In this document: positions 5,168 through 11,989 of the stretch, in pieces | Numbering within the stretch: the stretch's first letter is position 1 | How the letters are laid out: each line of letters starts with the position of its first letter | Source: Patescibacteria group bacterium | Lineage (GTDB): Bacteria; Patescibacteria; Microgenomatia; Daviesbacterales; UBA10151 | Assembly (NCBI GenBank): GCA_023380995.1 | Contig: JAMCTD010000023.1 | Span: 1 to 13,829 of the forward strand | Direction of reading: 5' to 3' | Length of the DNA: 13,829 nucleotides | The notes under the pieces: model-generated | The model's input: the letters and a program-made list of their open reading frames with translations, nothing else | The model's database searches: none | Told to the model about the DNA's origin: nothing | Position numbers and translations under genes: made by a program

Positions 5168-6511
5168 ATGATCAAGCTATATAACACACTTACACATAAT
5201 GTTGAAGAATTTGTTCCTATAAATCCACCAAAGGTTGGGTTATATACTTGCGGTCCTACTGTTTATAACTTTGTTCACATAGGCAATTTAAGAACTTATA
5301 TTTTTGAAGATGTTTTGCAAAGAGTTCTGGAAGCTGATGGATTTGAAGTAAAAAGGGTAACGAACATTACTGATATTGAGGATAAGATTATTAATAAAGC
5401 TAAGGAAGAGGGAGTTGATATTGAAACAATCACCAGGCCATACGAGAAGGCTTTTTTGGAAAATTTACGTAAATTAAATATTAAATCAGCCAATGTTTAC
5501 CCCAGGGCAACTGAACACGTTGGGAAAATGATTAAGTATATTGAAAAGCTAATTGAAAAAGGTTTGGCTTATGTAGAACAAGACGGGTCGGTATATTTTG
5601 ATATTTCTAAATTCCCAGATTATGGCAAATTATCACAACTTGATAAGAGGGAGATCAAAGCAGGGGCCAGGGTTTCTGTTGATGAGTATACAAAAGATGA
5701 TGTAGTGGATTTTGCATTATGGAAGGCTGTTGAGGCAGATGAATTTGGATATAATTCCCCTTGGGGTAAGGGTAGGCCTGGTTGGCATATTGAGTGTTCA
5801 GTGATGAGCCAGGAATATTTAGGTGATACTTTTGATATACACGGTGGTGCTGTAGATTTAATTTTTCCCCATCATGAAAATGAGATTGCCCAAAGCGAAG
5901 GAAAAACTGACAAGAAGTTTGTCGATTATTTCTTAGAGGGTGAGCATTTGTTGGTAAACAATCAAAAAATGGCCAAATCTTTAGGTAATTTTTTTACCCT
6001 GCAGGATATTGAAGATCAAGGATTTGATCCATTGGCCTTTAGGTATTTAACTTTAACAGCCCACTGGCGGGATAAATTAAATTTTACCTGGGAATCTTTA
6101 AAAGCAGCCCAAAATGCTTTGAATAACTTAAGGGAAATAATCAGAGACTTTGAAGAGCCAAAGGTTGGGTGTGCGCAGTTTGAAGCAAAATTTATGGAAG
6201 CAGCTAATAATGATTTAAATATGCCGCAAGCCTTAGCCGTTATGTGGGATATGGTCAAATCTGATTATCCGGCATCAGCAAAAGCCAAATCCCTTTTGGA
6301 AATGGATAAAGTTTTGGGATTAAAATTGGATGAGTATATTGGGAAGCCTTTAGAAATCCCCAAAGAAGTACAAAAGTTAATTAATAAAAGGGAACAAGCC
6401 AGAAAATCTGGGGATTTTAAAGAGTCAGATAAATTAAGGCATGAAATTAAAAAGTTAGGGTACGAAGTAGAAGATACATCCCAAGGTCATAAGGTTAAAA
6501 AGATTTCTTAA
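5168..6511 (+). CDS. cysS: cysteinyl-tRNA synthetase
   Basis: Class I aminoacyl-tRNA synthetase charging tRNA-Cys. At 447 residues it is slightly short of the common 460-480. It contains the zinc cysteine in YTCGPTVYN (C28), the HIGN signature (HIGNLRTYIFEDVL, 37-50) and the substrate/zinc block WHIECSVMS. These are followed by GGAVDLIFPHHENEIAQSEG and the KMSKS loop written as KMAKSLGNF. The C-terminal helical domain ends KLGYEVEDTSQGHKVKK, including the usual 'R..A...KDF..SD.lR..i...G..v.D' pattern (REQARKSGDFKESDKLRHEIKKLGYEVED). The start at 5168 gives the typical IKLYNTLT N-terminus. No Shine-Dalgarno precedes it; the upstream region is an inverted heptad-repeat element. I see no T-box-like structure. 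cmk follows 62 nt downstream. Confidence 0.95.
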   Translation: MIKLYNTLTHNVEEFVPINPPKVGLYTCGPTVYNFVHIGNLRTYIFEDVLQRVLEADGFEVKRVTNITDIEDKIINKAKEEGVDIETITRPYEKAFLENLRKLNIKSANVYPRATEHVGKMIKYIEKLIEKGLAYVEQDGSVYFDISKFPDYGKLSQLDKREIKAGARVSVDEYTKDDVVDFALWKAVEADEFGYNSPWGKGRPGWHIECSVMSQEYLGDTFDIHGGAVDLIFPHHENEIAQSEGKTDKKFVDYFLEGEHLLVNNQKMAKSLGNFFTLQDIEDQGFDPLAFRYLTLTAHWRDKLNFTWESLKAAQNALNNLREIIRDFEEPKVGCAQFEAKFMEAANNDLNMPQALAVMWDMVKSDYPASAKAKSLLEMDKVLGLKLDEYIGKPLEIPKEVQKLINKREQARKSGDFKESDKLRHEIKKLGYEVEDTSQGHKVKKIS

Positions 6512-6529
6512 CTCTGCTTATTGTGGTGA

Positions 6530-6559
6530 ACCACATTCATGTTAAGCACTGAATGTGGT
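6530..6559. promoter_or_regulatory. 10-bp inverted repeat between cysS and cmk
   Basis: ACCACATTCA (6530-6539) and TGAATGTGGT (6550-6559) are perfect inverted repeats around a 10-nt loop. Just upstream, TGTGG (6522-6526) can pair with CCACA (6531-6535) around TGAA, so the middle copy has two alternative partners. There is no T-run, so it is not a classical terminator; an operator, processing site or attenuator-like switch for cmk is possible. Confidence 0.6.
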
Positions 6560-6573
6560 AAACTTAGTGGTTA

Positions 6574-7251
6574 ATGGGAACAGAAAGTGCAACTGAGGTT
6601 ATCACTATTGATGGGCCAACGTCTTCAGGTAAAAATAGCGTTGGTTTTTTATTGGCTCAAAAATTAGGTTATAAGTATATTGATTCAGGTTCAATCTATC
6701 GTGCTGGTTGCATTTTTATTATAAAAAATAATATTTCCCTAGATGATGTAAATAAAATTGTAGAAACTTACAAAAATCTTCAGATAGAAATACGGCCGGA
6801 TCACCCTCAAAGGTTTTTTGCCAATGGTGAAGATATTACTGATCATTTGCATGATTCAAAAGTAACCAGTATGGTTCCAGTTGTTGCTGCCATTAAAGAA
6901 GTGCGTGAGGCAACTAAGGTAATCCAATATAAATTGGTAGATGAACAAGATACAGTGATGACAGGGCGGGATATTGGTTCAGAAATTTTTCCAACAGCAA
7001 AACATAAATTTTATTTAACTGCATCTGCTGAAGTTAGAGCAGAAAGAAGGTTTAAGCAACTGGTGGAGAAAGACCCTAATACCAAATATGAGGATGTTTT
7101 GCAGGATATGAAAAATAGAGACCAGGCAGATACAACCAGGGCAATTTCGCCTTTAAGGATACCGGAGAATGCAATTGTAATTGATAATTCAGATTTAGGG
7201 GTTGAGCAAACAGTGGAGGAAATGTTAAAACACATCCATGCACAGAATTAA
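6574..7251 (+). CDS. cmk: cytidylate kinase
   Basis: Phosphorylates CMP and dCMP with ATP, in pyrimidine salvage and dNTP supply. The 225 residues match the family length. Visible motifs are the P-loop DGPTSSGKNS (13-22), the CMP-binding YIDSGSIYRA (35-44, usually DTGAMYRA), GRDIGSEIFP (the family's GRDIGTxVFP), FYLTAS, RAERRFKQL and the lid/NMP segment RDQADTTRAISPL. The residue after the P-loop lysine is Asn rather than Ser/Thr or Gly, a mild departure. The ATG at 6574 has neither a Shine-Dalgarno nor a clear -10 (the best is TAAACT at 6559, 9 nt upstream), so expression may depend on read-through from cysS past the 6530-6559 hairpin. Its end overlaps the peptidase gene by 14 nt. Confidence 0.93.
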   Translation: MGTESATEVITIDGPTSSGKNSVGFLLAQKLGYKYIDSGSIYRAGCIFIIKNNISLDDVNKIVETYKNLQIEIRPDHPQRFFANGEDITDHLHDSKVTSMVPVVAAIKEVREATKVIQYKLVDEQDTVMTGRDIGSEIFPTAKHKFYLTASAEVRAERRFKQLVEKDPNTKYEDVLQDMKNRDQADTTRAISPLRIPENAIVIDNSDLGVEQTVEEMLKHIHAQN

Positions 7252-8503
7252 AACCTTACCAAACGGCTTAACTTTAATAACAATAGATATGCCTCATCTT
7301 GATTCTGTAACAACCCTGGTGGCAGTTGGTGCAGGTTCAAGGTATGAAACCAAAAAGATTAACGGAGTTTCACACTTTTTGGAACATATGTTTTTTAAAG
7401 GTTCTGTTAAATACCCAACAGCAGAAAAAATTGCCACTTTGGTAGATAGCATTGGGGCAGTTAACAATGCTGCAACTGATAAAGAAGTAACTTATTATTG
7501 GATTAAATCTGCAGCCAAACATATTGATTTATCCTCAGACATACTTTCTTCAATGATTAAAGAATCATTATTAGCCAAAGAAGAAATTGAGCGGGAAAAA
7601 GGAGTCATTGTTGAAGAATTAAGAATGTATAGGGATAACCCGTCAAGGTATGTTTGGGAATTATACGAAAGGTTGCAATTTGGGGATCAGCCTTTAGGTT
7701 GGGATATTGGAGGCGACGAGAAAACAATTACCAACATTACTCGCGAAGACATGATTTCTTATGTGGACTCGCTTTATTCGCCTGATAATATGGTACTTAT
7801 TTATGTTGGGAAATTACCGGTAGAGATTGAGAAAATTGCTGAAAAATATTTCTCAGATTTACCCAAAAGAGCAAAAACACCATTTAAACCATACAGAAAA
7901 AAGAAACAGAGTAAATCTAGAATTAATGTTTTCTATAAAGCTACAGATCAGGCTAATTTAGTTTTAGGGATGGAAGGTTTTGACCGTTACGCGAGCAAGC
8001 GTTATATTGCCAGGGTTTTGGGAGTAATTTTAGGTGAAGGAATGTCTTCCAGGTTATTTATGCAAGTTAGGGAACGCAGGGGACTAGCATATAGTGTTAG
8101 TGCCCACCATGGCAGCTATATAGACAGCGGAGCATTTACTGTTTACGCAGGTTTAAAGTTAGAAAAAGTATATGAAGGTTTGGAAGTAATTTTGGCAGAA
8201 CTTGAGATTTTAACTAAGGAGAAAGTTACAGATGATGAGTTGAAAAAGGCCAAGGAAATGATCAGGGGGAGGATTGCTTTACAAAAAGAATCAACTAATT
8301 TTTTGGCAGAGTATTTTGGCACTAATTTTGTTTTGGATAGAAAAGTAGAAACCTTTGAAGAAATTTTACAAAAAATAGATAAAGTCACGAGAGAAGATTT
8401 GCAAGAATTGGCAAAAGAATTATTTGTAAATAAACAGTATAACTTGCAAGTTATAGGGCCATTTAAGGATGCTAATAAATTTGAGGATATTTTAAACAAC
8501 TAG
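7238..8503 (+). CDS. M16 family zinc metallopeptidase (processing-peptidase/PqqL-like)
   Basis: A 421-residue M16B-type peptidase, the usual single-chain length for homodimeric bacterial members related to mitochondrial processing peptidase. The inverted zinc motif H46-F-L-E49-H50 and the third ligand E127, 77 residues after H50 as expected, are all present, so it should be catalytically active. The second half carries the Arg/Tyr substrate-anchoring signature (RERRGLAYSVSAHHGSYIDSGAFTVYAG). The block usually GGxxNAxTxxExTxYY reads GAVNNAATDKEVTYYW. No signal peptide is visible, so it is probably cytoplasmic; the substrate is unknown, peptides being likely. It overlaps the end of cmk in another frame, implying co-transcription. 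Its TAG stop shares the palindrome CTAG with the stop of the converging PAP2 gene. Confidence 0.92.
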   Translation: MHRIKTLPNGLTLITIDMPHLDSVTTLVAVGAGSRYETKKINGVSHFLEHMFFKGSVKYPTAEKIATLVDSIGAVNNAATDKEVTYYWIKSAAKHIDLSSDILSSMIKESLLAKEEIEREKGVIVEELRMYRDNPSRYVWELYERLQFGDQPLGWDIGGDEKTITNITREDMISYVDSLYSPDNMVLIYVGKLPVEIEKIAEKYFSDLPKRAKTPFKPYRKKKQSKSRINVFYKATDQANLVLGMEGFDRYASKRYIARVLGVILGEGMSSRLFMQVRERRGLAYSVSAHHGSYIDSGAFTVYAGLKLEKVYEGLEVILAELEILTKEKVTDDELKKAKEMIRGRIALQKESTNFLAEYFGTNFVLDRKVETFEEILQKIDKVTREDLQELAKELFVNKQYNLQVIGPFKDANKFEDILNN

Positions 8504-9036
8504 TCTGAGGTAGGTTTTTTTACAAAACCAAGCTTCAAAATTTTTTTAACCTGTAAGCCGAGTAATATTGAGATTGCTCCGGATGCAAATCCTCCGAGTA
8601 CATCCAACGGATAATGAACGCCTATAAAGATTCTTGATATTCCTATCCAAACCATAACTAATAAAAAAAGTAATGCCCATTTTGATTTAAAATAAGTATA
8701 AGCAAAAGCGATAACCGAAATAATGGTGGCATGCCTTGAAGGGAAGGAAGCATCAATTTTTTCACCTACAATGGGAAGGAGATGAAAGGCGACAAATGGT
8801 CTTGGTTCGTTTATAAAAAGATGAATTATTTTGATAAGTAAAATTGCAACAGGAATTCCTAGGATGATTAGTAAAAAAGCTTTCTTCTCTCTTATTCCTC
8901 CTTTCAATGCAAGTAGAAAAACAACTAAAAATACAAGATAGATCAAAGTAGTGGAAGCAAAAATCATTAACTGGTCAAGCACCCAGATTTTTCCGTTTAG
9001 GTTAAATATCTGAAAAAAGAGGGTTGTGTTGCTCAT
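8500..9036 (-). CDS. PAP2-superfamily membrane phosphatase, probable undecaprenyl-diphosphatase (BcrC-like)
   Basis: A 178-residue polytopic membrane protein with about five hydrophobic helices (near residues 23-45, 53-70, 103-116, 119-138 and 145-161). The three PAP2 phosphatase motifs are present: a K69...EPRPF (77-81) block with lysine spacing longer than the canonical KxxxxxxRP, SFPSRHAT (97-104; PSRH where PSGH or PSDH is usual), and SRIFIGVHYPLDVLGG (S134, R135, H141, D145). H102 and H141 are the expected catalytic histidines. Its start overlaps the end of the dgkA-like kinase by ATGA, so the two are translationally coupled. A lipid kinase paired with a PAP2 phosphatase points to undecaprenyl lipid-carrier recycling for the cell wall. 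Phosphatidic acid or phosphatidylglycerol-phosphate are alternative substrates. Confidence 0.87.
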   Translation of the reverse strand: MSNTTLFFQIFNLNGKIWVLDQLMIFASTTLIYLVFLVVFLLALKGGIREKKAFLLIILGIPVAILLIKIIHLFINEPRPFVAFHLLPIVGEKIDASFPSRHATIISVIAFAYTYFKSKWALLFLLVMVWIGISRIFIGVHYPLDVLGGFASGAISILLGLQVKKILKLGFVKKPTSD

Positions 9037-9407
9037 TTAATAATGTAGGGTAAAAAAATAATGGTTCCCAAAATTGCTGAGGTTAAGGCAGCAATTAAAA
9101 CTGCCCCTGCTGAAATATCTTTGGCAAGTTTTGCTCCTGGGTGTTGCTGGTCTATAAAAGCATTTACCACAGCTTCTATTGCTGTATTGGTAAGTTCAAC
9201 TGAAATAACAAAGCCTATTAAGAAAATAATCACCATCCAATCTTGTCTGGAAATTTTTAAAAAGGTGGAAATAATAATGACAATCAAGCCTGAAAGAAAA
9301 TGGAATTTTAAATTAGGTTCTGTTTTTAAAGCAGCAATGACTCCTGCTAAGGCATACCTGAAAGATAATATCCTGCCGTTACTGGATAATTTATTAAGTG
9401 GAGGCAT
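9033..9407 (-). CDS. dgkA: diacylglycerol kinase family protein, probable undecaprenol kinase
   Basis: A 124-residue integral membrane kinase with three predicted helices (about 36-50, 57-80 and 98-122), the standard size for DgkA/UdpK. It carries the family signature SVELTNTAIEAVVNAF with E71, N74 and E78, followed by AKDISAGAVLIAAL. The N-terminal amphipathic segment (RILSFRYALAGVIAALKTEPN) resembles the Gram-positive FRYAxxGLxxxxxxExN form, which phosphorylates undecaprenol. The aspartate usually ending the signature (VVD) is Asn82 here. A TATACT -10 box ends 6 nt before the ATG at 9407, supporting this start and a leaderless mRNA. It is first in a two-gene unit with the PAP2 phosphatase and diverges from the orphan at 9491. 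Confidence 0.9.
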   Translation of the reverse strand: MPPLNKLSSNGRILSFRYALAGVIAALKTEPNLKFHFLSGLIVIIISTFLKISRQDWMVIIFLIGFVISVELTNTAIEAVVNAFIDQQHPGAKLAKDISAGAVLIAALTSAILGTIIFLPYIIK

Positions 9408-9413
9408 ACTGTA

Positions 9414-9419
9414 AGTATA
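9414..9419 (-). promoter_or_regulatory. -10 box (TATACT) of the dgkA-PAP2 unit
   Basis: On the minus strand TATACT (five of six) is followed by exactly 6 nt and the dgkA ATG. The -35 region is weak (TTAAAT with an 18-bp spacer). The expected transcription start coincides with the start codon. Confidence 0.5.
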
Positions 9420-9455
9420 CCAAAACCTTTAAAAAATATTTAACCCAATTTTACC

Positions 9456-9484
9456 TTGACAGGTTTGTTAGCTTCGCATATAAT
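9456..9484 (+). promoter_or_regulatory. perfect consensus sigma70 promoter, predicted leaderless
   Basis: TTGACA (9456-9461), a 17-bp spacer and TATAAT (9479-9484) match the consensus at all twelve positions. Six nt later comes the ATG at 9491, placing transcription start at the A of the codon. This is the strongest promoter in the window and it sets the start of the downstream gene. Confidence 0.88.
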
Positions 9485-9490
9485 TGCAAC

Positions 9491-9970
9491 ATGATTAGAA
9501 GAGAGCACGATCATCCTTATAGCAATTTACAACAAGTAGCTGAGGCTTTAAATATTCCTCTTGAGAGGCTTCAGAGTGCTAGTATGAAAGATGTAGTTGG
9601 GTGGGTGAAAGATGGCAGAGAGAAGGGATGGGATCCTCAGCTGGAGAATTCCTTGGTTTGGGGGGTTGCCGCCAATAATGCCTTGCAGGCTGTAAGGGCA
9701 AAGATCGCCGATCCTTCTCAGTCAACCGTCTACGATTTGGAGTTACGTCCGGTACTTGGAAGGCTTGTACAACAAACGATTGACGAATCCCCTCTAACAT
9801 TAGAACAGGGAGAGAGAGTCGCAGAGGTAATTCTACAATTTTCCCGTTTTGTCTGCTCTAGGATGCTAAAGGATCCTTCCATGGAACTATCGATTGATAC
9901 CCAGCCACAAGCTTCAAGCTTTCTTCTTAACCTGGATTATCACCAGCCCGATAAAGATATGCGCAGCTAG
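9491..9970 (+). CDS. hypothetical protein (GC-rich orphan)
   Basis: I do not recognise this 159-residue protein. The start at 9491 is fixed by the perfect promoter ending 6 nt upstream. The longer frame from a GTG at 9398 would run through that promoter and the dgkA start. The product looks soluble and largely helical: an N-terminal segment NLQQVAEALNIPLERLQSASMKDVVGWVKDG has the rhythm of a small helical (possibly HTH-like) unit. Further helices follow (NSLVWGVAANNALQAVRAKI; LRPVLGRLVQQTIDE; LEQGERVAEVILQFSRFVCSRML) and then a polar tail. Base composition is odd: bases 9601-9780 are about 52% GC by hand count, against about 30% in nearby coding sequence. It sits alone between a divergent lipid-kinase unit and a convergent toxin-antitoxin pair, consistent with recent acquisition. 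Confidence 0.7.
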   Translation: MIRREHDHPYSNLQQVAEALNIPLERLQSASMKDVVGWVKDGREKGWDPQLENSLVWGVAANNALQAVRAKIADPSQSTVYDLELRPVLGRLVQQTIDESPLTLEQGERVAEVILQFSRFVCSRMLKDPSMELSIDTQPQASSFLLNLDYHQPDKDMRS

Positions 9971-10026
9971 ATTGCGTCCAATTTTGGGTCCGTGCCTATA
10001 GACACCTCTAATTTATCAAAAGGAGA

Positions 10027-10242
10027 TTATTTTAACTTTATAAATTCTTCTTCTGCTGATTGTGCTTGTTTGATGATACTTCTCATTAGCCCCTTTTTAA
10101 CGTCTTTAGTATGCATTGGTACAGAGATAACAATTTGAGAGTGAGGATGAAACATAATGAAATGACTGCCTGTTTGTCTTTTTTTGGCGAAGCCTAGTTT
10201 TTGTAAAATTGAAACAACTTCTTTTGGTTTAAATGACGCCAT
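10027..10242 (-). CDS. hicA: HicA family mRNA-interferase toxin
   Basis: A 71-residue double-stranded-RNA-binding-like toxin that cleaves mRNA when free of HicB. Family features are the N-terminal FKPKEVVSILQKLGF, the catalytic histidine H27 in RQTGSHFIMFHP, a central VISVPMH segment and the C-terminal KKGLMRSIIKQAQSAEEEFIKL. The catalytic set looks intact. Its ATG overlaps the hicB stop by one base (TAATG), so it is translated from the hicB transcript. The order antitoxin then toxin is the reverse of the textbook hicA-hicB order but is common for this HicB subtype. It converges on the orphan gene, leaving a 56-nt intergenic region with no strong terminator. Confidence 0.9.
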   Translation of the reverse strand: MASFKPKEVVSILQKLGFAKKRQTGSHFIMFHPHSQIVISVPMHTKDVKKGLMRSIIKQAQSAEEEFIKLK

Positions 10243-10508
10243 TAAATGGATGAGACTATTGGCTCTGGTACAGAAACCTTAGTAACAACTACCTCATCTT
10301 CTTCTTTAGGAATCTCTAAGCCTTCTTTTTTAAGAACTGCCAAGTAGCCTTTCATGGCATCTTTTATCATCTCAACTGCTTTCTCAAAAGTATCGCCTTC
10401 GGTTACACACCCTGGTAACGCTGGCACAGAAACTACGTACCCGCCTTCTTCAGCTGGTTCAAAAATTACAGTGTATTTTAAAACTTTTTGGGTCAACTTT
10501 TTCTTCAT
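10242..10508 (-). CDS. hicB: HicB family antitoxin (UPF0150 fold)
   Basis: An 88-residue antitoxin with the partial RNase-H-like HicB fold: YTVIFEPAEEGGYVVSVPALPGCVTEGDTFEKAVEMIKDAMKGYLAVLKKEG is close to the family consensus (residues about 12-63). The remaining C-terminus (IPKEEDEVVVTKVSVPEPIVSSI) is short and shows no ribbon-helix-helix or helix-turn-helix domain. Self-repression, if any, would need the toxin complex or another contact. The ATG at 10508 faces the purF start across 77 bp. Upstream on its strand are a TAAAAT box (10533-10538) and an AAAGGA (10521-10526), the latter 12 nt from the ATG, longer than ideal. hicA follows with a one-base overlap. Confidence 0.9.
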   Translation of the reverse strand: MKKKLTQKVLKYTVIFEPAEEGGYVVSVPALPGCVTEGDTFEKAVEMIKDAMKGYLAVLKKEGLEIPKEEDEVVVTKVSVPEPIVSSI

Positions 10509-10532
10509 GGTAATAACAAATCCTTTGTGCTC

Positions 10533-10538
10533 ATTTTA
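10533..10538 (-). promoter_or_regulatory. possible -10 box (TAAAAT) of hicBA
   Basis: TAAAAT on the minus strand matches five of six positions, with a weak TTTAAG 17 bp upstream. The -35 side overlaps the purF -35 box on the other strand. It would give an 18-nt leader, unlike the leaderless units around it. Confidence 0.3.
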
Positions 10539-10551
10539 CCACCAATATTAC

Positions 10552-10580
10552 TTGACTTAAAGGCTCAAATTAGTTATATT
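10552..10580 (+). promoter_or_regulatory. sigma70-type promoter of purF-purN-purD, predicted leaderless
   Basis: TTGACT (10552-10557), 17 bp, TATATT (10575-10580): each box matches five of six consensus positions. Only 5 nt separate the -10 box from the ATG at 10586, so transcription should begin at or within a base or two of the start codon. No purine operator or riboswitch fits in this space. Confidence 0.75.
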
Positions 10581-10585
10581 AAGCT

Positions 10586-11989
10586 ATGAGACATAAGCTA
10601 ACTGAGAAATGTGGGATATTCGGAGTTTATGGTGCGGGTTTTGAGGCTGCCCGTTTAGTTCATCCAGGCCTTTGGGCTCTTCAACACAGGGGTCAAGAAT
10701 CTTCAGGAATTGCATCTTCAGATGGTAAGAAAATTTATCTGCACAAAGGAATGGGTTTAGTTGCCCATGTTTTTGGAGAAAAAGATTTAAAAAAGTTAAA
10801 AGGCTATTTGGCCATTGGTCACAACCGTTATTCTACTTCAGGCGATTCTGTCGAATCTCATGCCCAGCCAATTTTAGAAAAAATCTCCGGGAGCAAACAA
10901 ATTGCCCTGGTACACAATGGCAACCTTCCTTCCACCAAAAAACTGGAAGAGTTTCTGAAAAGTAAAAAGATTCCTACAAAAGATTTGAATGATTCTGAAA
11001 TGGTTACCAAAGCCATTGCAGTTTATATTAAGGAAGGACATAGTTTGGATACCGCAATTAAAATGGCTTACCCGCTTTTTACCGGAGTATTTTGTTTGCT
11101 TGTTATGGATGAGCAAAAAATTGTAGCTGTCAGGGATAGTTTTGGAATAAGACCCTTGGTTTTAGGAAAGTTAAATGGGGGCTATATCTTTGCCTCAGAA
11201 ACTTGTGCTTTGGATATTGTTGGGGCCAAGTTTGTAAGGGACGTAAACCCAGGCGAGATGGTGGTCATTGATAATAAAGGTTTAAAAAGTATCCAGATAG
11301 AAAAAGGCAATCAAAAACTGGATGTATTTGAGTTTGTTTATTTTGCCAGGCCAGATTCTATTTTGCTTGGCAAAAGTGTTGATCAAGTAAGACAGAGTTT
11401 AGGAAGGGAATTGGCAAAAGAAAATAATATTAAAGCTGATATAGTCATTCCTGTCCCTGATTCTGCAATTCCTGCTGCAATTGGGTATTCAAGACAATCA
11501 GGTATCCCTTTTGAGATGGGGCTTATTAAAAACCGTTATATCCACCGCACTTTTATTTCTCCGGAAAAACATACCAGGGGCAACATTGTTCAACTAAAAC
11601 TTAATCCAATGAAATATGTATTGGAAGGCAGAAAAGTAATTGTGGTGGATGATTCGATTGTGAGAGGTACTACTTCAAAAAAAATTATCAAAATGCTAAA
11701 AGATGCCGGAGCAAAAGAAGTCCATTTAATGGTGTCGTCTCCTCCTGTCAAATTCCCTGATTTTTATGGGATCGACACACCAAACCAAAATGAACTCATT
11801 GCAGCTACAAAAAGTGTTAAAGAAATTGCCAAAGAATTAGGAGTAGATTCCATGCACTATCTTTCTTATGAGGGTTTGGTGAAAGCTGTTGGTTTACCTG
11901 AAAGCTCTTTGTGCATGGCTCTTTTTAATGGTAATTATCCTGTGGATATTGGAGAACGGAAGAAAGAGGTGGACTTTACTATTGCATGA
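10586..11989 (+). CDS. purF: amidophosphoribosyltransferase, Fe-S-free type
   Basis: Commits PRPP and glutamine to purine synthesis, giving phosphoribosylamine. It has 467 residues. A short leader (MRHKLTEK) precedes Cys9, the N-terminal nucleophile of the glutaminase domain; the leader suggests self-processing to expose C9, as in the Bacillus-type enzyme. Other glutaminase signatures are R81 in GHNRYSTSG and N111-G112 in VHNGNL. The phosphoribosyltransferase domain has YFARPDS, the KNRYIHRTFI flexible loop and the PRPP motif VIVVDDSIVRGTTS (351-364). The sites that carry Fe-S cysteines in the Bacillus-type enzyme are D246, D392, C443 and L446, so only one remains and no cluster is expected. 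The end overlaps purN by ATGA. Confidence 0.95.
   Translation: MRHKLTEKCGIFGVYGAGFEAARLVHPGLWALQHRGQESSGIASSDGKKIYLHKGMGLVAHVFGEKDLKKLKGYLAIGHNRYSTSGDSVESHAQPILEKISGSKQIALVHNGNLPSTKKLEEFLKSKKIPTKDLNDSEMVTKAIAVYIKEGHSLDTAIKMAYPLFTGVFCLLVMDEQKIVAVRDSFGIRPLVLGKLNGGYIFASETCALDIVGAKFVRDVNPGEMVVIDNKGLKSIQIEKGNQKLDVFEFVYFARPDSILLGKSVDQVRQSLGRELAKENNIKADIVIPVPDSAIPAAIGYSRQSGIPFEMGLIKNRYIHRTFISPEKHTRGNIVQLKLNPMKYVLEGRKVIVVDDSIVRGTTSKKIIKMLKDAGAKEVHLMVSSPPVKFPDFYGIDTPNQNELIAATKSVKEIAKELGVDSMHYLSYEGLVKAVGLPESSLCMALFNGNYPVDIGERKKEVDFTIA

Noticed and set aside
9398..9490. A longer start (GTG at 9398) for the orphan gene.
   Set aside because: It would read through the perfect -35/-10 promoter and overlap the dgkA start; the ATG at 9491 is placed exactly for that promoter.
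9971..10026. A terminator between the orphan gene and hicA (GTGCCTATAGACAC near-palindrome).
   Set aside because: The stem is short with mismatches and has no adjacent T-run, so it is too weak to call.
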